Shown one piece after another: positions 60,463-64,000 of a DNA stretch of 64,000 nt (positions are counted from its first letter, which is position 1; every line of letters starts with the position of its first letter). The notes beneath the pieces are model-generated. The model was not told the origin of the DNA, did no database searches, and worked only from the letters and a program-made list of their open reading frames with translations. The translations under genes and the position numbers were made by a program. Origin of the DNA: Xanthocytophaga agilis (lineage in GTDB: Bacteria > Bacteroidota > Bacteroidia > Cytophagales > 172606-1); NCBI RefSeq assembly GCF_030068605.1, contig NZ_JASJOU010000014.1, forward strand, positions 62,001 to 126,000, in the 5' to 3' direction.

Positions 60463-60663
60463 TTAGTTGAGCCGAGGATTCGGTTCTGCCCAATGATGAT
60501 AGTCAGGATAGGTGTTATTCAGTTCTCTGACTGAGTTATCCGCTTCATCTTTGGTACAGGTATACGAACCTACGGCAGATATATCACTTGTTTTAGATTT
60601 CCAGACAATACGATAGAGATTAGGATTCTCTACATTGAAGTCGATGATAGCTTCTCGTTTCAT
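60463..60663 (-). CDS. Small conserved hypothetical protein (66 aa)
   Basis: Coding-like sequence EAIIDFNVENPNLYRIVWKS then TCTKDEADNSVRELNNTYPD, ending AEPNPRLN. No membrane segment, no known family. Stands alone between non-coding regions. Confidence 0.55.
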   Translation of the reverse strand: MKREAIIDFNVENPNLYRIVWKSKTSDISAVGSYTCTKDEADNSVRELNNTYPDYHHWAEPNPRLN

Positions 60664-60770
60664 AGGATCAGTTGTTTAGGACTACTAAGTAGGCTTAAAA
60701 CTCTATGCCTGAGGTAGGTTATAGATTTGATCCCTGCAAAATAAAGAAAGTATGTATAGTCTATTCCAAC

Positions 60771-61616
60771 TCAGGCTGCTCCTTGTCCAATTCCTTCAAC
60801 ACGTGCTTCTACAGCTTCTTCACTATTGTGGAATAAATGCGAATTTAGCTGCGTGCGTAGTTCCTGTATAGAGAGGTTATGCATCAGATTGCCGCTTTTT
60901 ACCATTGAGATCTGCCCGGTTTCTTCTGAAACAACTACTACCAGTGCATCAGTCGTTTCGGTAAGTCCAATAGCAGCCCGATGGCGCAGGCCAAATCGAG
61001 CCGGAATATCCTGCCGTTCGGATACAGGTAAAATACAGCGGGCCGCACAAATACGGTTATTGGCAATTAATACAGCTCCATCATGTAGAGGACTCACTTT
61101 GCTGAAAATAGAGACCAGCAATCGTTTGGAGATAGCAGCATCCAATAAGTCGCCTGAATCTGCATATAGTTTTAGATCAGCACGTTGCTCGAATACAAGC
61201 AATGCCCCTGTCTGTGAAGAAGAAAGTGTTTTTACTGCATCCACGATAGGTACAATGTCCATTCTTCTGTGGATAGTCAGATTCTGACGCAGGCGATTCA
61301 GGATAATGTTCTCGTTATTGAATACAGTTGTTTGACCTATCAACAACAGAAATTTCCGAATCTCCTGCTGAAACAAAATCAATACTGCTATAACACCCAC
61401 CCCCATAAACTGTCCCAAAATCTCTGTCAGAAGCTTCATTTCCATGGCTTTCACCAGAAGATAAAAGAAGTACACAGACAGAAATCCCAGAAAGATGGTA
61501 ATGGCTACACTTCCTTTCAGTAATCGATATAGTTGGTACAATAGGAAGGCTACCAGTGCGATGTCCAATGCATCCACCCAGGTAATTTCCAAGAATCCTA
61601 TTGTAAATCCAAGCAT
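60771..61616 (-). CDS. cdaA: Diadenylate cyclase CdaA
   Basis: 281 aa. Three N-terminal helices (VDALDIALVAFLLYQLYRLL, then AITIFLGFLSVYFFYLLV, then LGQFMGVGVIAVLILFQQ) precede the DisA_N cyclase domain, with the DGA and RHR motifs in SPLHDGAVLIANNR and ARFGLRHRAAIG. It makes c-di-AMP, which controls osmotic balance and the cell wall. Downstream of folP on the same strand by 98 bp, a common pairing in Bacteroidota. Confidence 0.95.
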   Translation of the reverse strand: MLGFTIGFLEITWVDALDIALVAFLLYQLYRLLKGSVAITIFLGFLSVYFFYLLVKAMEMKLLTEILGQFMGVGVIAVLILFQQEIRKFLLLIGQTTVFNNENIILNRLRQNLTIHRRMDIVPIVDAVKTLSSSQTGALLVFEQRADLKLYADSGDLLDAAISKRLLVSIFSKVSPLHDGAVLIANNRICAARCILPVSERQDIPARFGLRHRAAIGLTETTDALVVVVSEETGQISMVKSGNLMHNLSIQELRTQLNSHLFHNSEEAVEARVEGIGQGAA

Positions 61617-61714
61617 ATCCTTTCGTTACTGATTTATTGTAAAACTGATTTATTGTAAATCAGATTTTTGTGCATTTGCAAAAAGTAAGCCAGATGACTA
61701 ATACCAGCTTATCT

Positions 61715-62572
61715 TTAGCTACTCGCCATTAAGTTATACAATTTTACGGAATCTACCGCTTCCTTTACATCATGCACACGCAATAATTGTGCTCCTTTGC
61801 TCAAAGCGAGTGTATTTAGTACAGTAGTACCATTCAAAGATTCTTCTGGCGTTATATTTAATCTTTTATAAATCATTGATTTTCTGGATATCCCCACCAG
61901 CATAGGCAATTCCAGTATGTGGAAATGTTCCAGATTTTTTAACAAAAAATAATTTTGTTCAATGGTCTTGGCAAAGCCAAAACCAACATCCAGTATCACA
62001 TCTTTTATTCCTGATTTGCGTATCATATGCAATCGGGTGATAAAAAATGTCAGCATTTCGCTAAGCATATCTGTATAGTGTGTCAGTTGCGTCATGGTTT
62101 GTGGTGTGCCTTTACTATGCATAAGTATATAAGGAACATCCAATCGGGACACTGTTTCAAACATGCGTTCGTCAGCCCCTCCTGAAACATCGTTAACCAT
62201 GACAGCTCCGGCTCGTACGGCGGCCTCAGCTACACTTGCCCGGAATGTATCTACCGATACGATAGCTTCGGGAAAATGTTTCACAATGGCCTCAATTACA
62301 GGTGCTACCCGATCTGCTTCTTCCTGCTCCTCAACCTCTGCCGCACCTGGCCGGGTTGAATACCCACCAATATCCAGAATGGTTGCGCCGTCGGCTAACA
62401 TCCGTTCAGCCTGATGCAAGGCTGCATCTGTAGACGACATCCGGCTATTGGCATAAAATGAATCTGGAGTACTATTGATAATTCCCATTACTACGGGCTG
62501 TTCCAGCGTCCAGAGCCTGCCCCGCAGGTTAAAAGTTTTCTTTGTGCGAAATAAAAGGTTTTTTGCTTCCAA
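61715..62572 (-). CDS. folP: Dihydropteroate synthase
   Basis: 285 aa. MGIINSTPDSFYANSR (family start motif), ILDIGGYSTRPGA, VSVDTFRASVAEAAVRAGAV, MVNDVSGG, YILMHSKGTPQTM, VILDVGFGFAKT and LMLVGISRKSM-like text (PMLVGISRKSMIYKRLN) are all present. It joins p-aminobenzoate with hydroxymethyl-dihydropterin diphosphate in folate synthesis; sulfonamides target this enzyme. Confidence 0.96.
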   Translation of the reverse strand: MEAKNLLFRTKKTFNLRGRLWTLEQPVVMGIINSTPDSFYANSRMSSTDAALHQAERMLADGATILDIGGYSTRPGAAEVEEQEEADRVAPVIEAIVKHFPEAIVSVDTFRASVAEAAVRAGAVMVNDVSGGADERMFETVSRLDVPYILMHSKGTPQTMTQLTHYTDMLSEMLTFFITRLHMIRKSGIKDVILDVGFGFAKTIEQNYFLLKNLEHFHILELPMLVGISRKSMIYKRLNITPEESLNGTTVLNTLALSKGAQLLRVHDVKEAVDSVKLYNLMASS

Positions 62573-62800
62573 AAGATATTATTTTTGTGCCAGTAGTACT
62601 CTGGAGGTCGTTATATAATAAGGTAACTTTCCCGGTTTCAAATTAGTTTTTGAAACAACGGTTTATTGTTAATATTCTTCAGTGAAATAAAATAAACACT
62701 TGTCCATCAAATTTTTACAAATAAATATTTTTTCAGGGCGATGGATAACCCTGATTACTAGGAAAAATAGATACTGATCATTTCGCTTATTATTAGATTC

Positions 62801-63340
62801 ATGTCTGACAAAACCATTAATGAATACCAGCAGGTAATGCAACGCTGCAAGGATGTCTTTGCCAAGAAAACCCGTGATTACGGTACTGCCTGGCGTATAC
62901 TCCGTCTTCCTTCTATTACCGACCAGATTTTTATTAAGGCACAACGCATTCGTTCTATTCAGGAAAAAGGTACCCAGAAAGTGGCTGATGATATAACCGG
63001 AGAGTTTGTTGGCATTATCAACTATTGTCTTATGGCACTTATTCAGATGGAATTACCTGCTGATGCACCTATGGAAATTCCGTATGAAGAACTGGAAAAA
63101 TACTACGATCAGGAAGTAACAAAGACACTGGATCTACAAATCAACAAAAACCATGATTATGGAGAGGCATGGCGCGATATGCGGGTAAGCAGCATGACAG
63201 ATATTATTCTGATGAAGCTATACAGGACCAAGCAAATTGAAGATAATCAGGGTGTAACACTTATCTCAGAAGGAGTAGATGCCAACTATAGGGATATGAT
63301 TAACTACTCGGTTTTCTGTCTGATTAAACTTTGGTTGTAA
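62801..63340 (+). CDS. DUF1599 protein (nucleotide-modification associated)
   Basis: 179 aa with two related halves: VFAKKTRDYGTAWRILRLPS (start) and QINKNHDYGEAWRDMRVSSM (residues 115-135). The DYG-AWR core with preceding Lys is the DUF1599 signature. Divergent from folP, and next to a DoxX/BT_3928-like gene, a conserved order in Bacteroidota. Confidence 0.88.
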   Translation: MSDKTINEYQQVMQRCKDVFAKKTRDYGTAWRILRLPSITDQIFIKAQRIRSIQEKGTQKVADDITGEFVGIINYCLMALIQMELPADAPMEIPYEELEKYYDQEVTKTLDLQINKNHDYGEAWRDMRVSSMTDIILMKLYRTKQIEDNQGVTLISEGVDANYRDMINYSVFCLIKLWL

Positions 63341-63540
63341 GCATAAAGCTTCCTACTGATGATTATTTGTTCATCCCCTTCAATGGTGTTATCACAAACC
63401 TGAATGAGGGAAAGCAGATCGTTGATGATAACACCAACGAGGCGAATAAACTCAGCGAACATTACTTTCAAAATAAATACAAGTTTACACTTGCACCAGT
63501 AACTTTACCTATTGACTGTATCTGTTATTTTACCTGCTGA
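63331..63540 (+). CDS. Doubtful small reading frame (69 aa)
   Basis: Overlaps the DUF1599 gene end by 10 bp with a TTG start; reads SIKLPTDDYLFIPFNGVITN, then NTNEANKLSEHYFQNKYKFT. The amino-acid composition is protein-like but there is no family and no good start. Could be part of the next operon's leader. Confidence 0.25.
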   Translation: MVVSIKLPTDDYLFIPFNGVITNLNEGKQIVDDNTNEANKLSEHYFQNKYKFTLAPVTLPIDCICYFTC

Positions 63541-63561
63541 TACTATTGACAAATCATACAC

Positions 63562-64000
63562 ATGAAACTTATTAATAACCTTATCCGCATTTTTGTTGGC
63601 GTACTGTTCATTTTCTCAGGACTGATCAAACTCAATGATCCTGTTGGAACCAAAATTAAGCTGGAAGAGTATTTTGAAGTCTTTGCTGACGATCTTTCAT
63701 GGGCGGCAGGCTTGTTTCATTTTCTCATTCCGATAGCATTGGTACTAGCTGTAGTTTTATGTGTGCTGGAGGTTGTATTGGGAATCGCACTACTGCTTCG
63801 GTATCGTCTCAAAAGTACTGTGTGGGTGCTGCTGGGTATTATCGTCTTCTTTACTTTTCTGACATTTTACTCTGCTTATTTTAATAAAGTCACTGACTGC
63901 GGTTGTTTTGGCGATGCAATCAAACTATCACCATGGCAATCGTTTGGAAAGGATATTTTGTTGCTACTATTGATTCTGGTGCTATTCTTCCAGCGTAATA
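63562..64000 (+). CDS. DoxX family membrane protein (BT_3928-like), C-terminus cut by window edge
   Basis: Open from the ATG at 63562 to the window end. Starts MKLINNLIRIFVGVLFIFSG, with LIKLNDPVGTKIKLEEYFEV, then helices (LVLAVVLCVLEVVLGIALLL; VWVLLGIIVFFTFLTFYSAY) and the motif KVTDCGCFGDAIKLSPWQSF with its CxC. These match the DoxX/BT_3928 group next to DUF1599 in many Bacteroidota. At least four membrane helices. Possibly linked to thiol chemistry through the CxC; unproven. Confidence 0.85.
   Translation, partial: MKLINNLIRIFVGVLFIFSGLIKLNDPVGTKIKLEEYFEVFADDLSWAAGLFHFLIPIALVLAVVLCVLEVVLGIALLLRYRLKSTVWVLLGIIVFFTFLTFYSAYFNKVTDCGCFGDAIKLSPWQSFGKDILLLLLILVLFFQRN

Overview
The window is chromosomal DNA of a member of the Bacteroidota, most likely Cytophagales. 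Three things point there: promoters of the TTG-N19-TAnnTTTG type (clear at 3414-3443 and 6956-6986), a protein with a type IX secretion sorting domain (37980-40262), and typical families such as DUF3667, DUF1599, a BT_3928-like DoxX protein, DUF2652 and NHL/SMP-30 lipoproteins. The assignment rests on the sequence alone.

1-3557 is host backbone: a sodium:solute symporter with a small membrane partner, superoxide dismutase, tadA, and a tRNA-Arg(ACG). 33948-64000 is host again. It holds an ABC exporter, a secreted FG-GAP/malectin protein, GNAT acetyltransferases, AraC and Crp regulators, a Gdx/SugE exporter, a decaying stretch at 53.2-56.3 kb, a radical-SAM DNA repair pair, and the folP-cdaA / DUF1599 / DoxX neighbourhood.

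3541-33947 is a 30.4-kb integrated element bounded by an 18-bp direct repeat of the tRNA-Arg 3' end, with a tyrosine integrase beside the tRNA. It has no terminase, portal, tail, relaxase or conjugation genes. It has a short P-loop ATPase of packaging type, a 269-aa candidate capsid protein, about 16 small proteins with one membrane anchor, several cell-wall enzymes, a fibronectin-III spike candidate and a holin/CHAP lysis pair. I read it as a prophage of a tailless, internal-membrane virus (PM2/FLiP-like, double-jelly-roll type). Its left arm (5-12 kb) and 27.8-29.1 kb carry AT-rich cargo: an sce7726/beta-protein pair, HigB with a HigA-ImmA/IrrE protease antitoxin, a large TPR membrane protein and a DUF6602-like nuclease. 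The right arm has a repressor with CAATTG operators, small regulators, an HNH protein, a likely replication protein with AAGAAC repeats, and a possible small RNA.

The most striking feature is regulatory. Four minus-strand phage operons (lysis, two structural, one accessory) are each preceded by three or four copies of a palindrome centred on AGATATCT. Copies are spaced exactly 44 or 55 bp apart, and the distal copy abuts or contains the TAG stop of the preceding gene. A fifth locus beside the integrase holds the same core inside a 42-bp perfect palindrome. This looks like one phage-wide switch turning on the late operons together.
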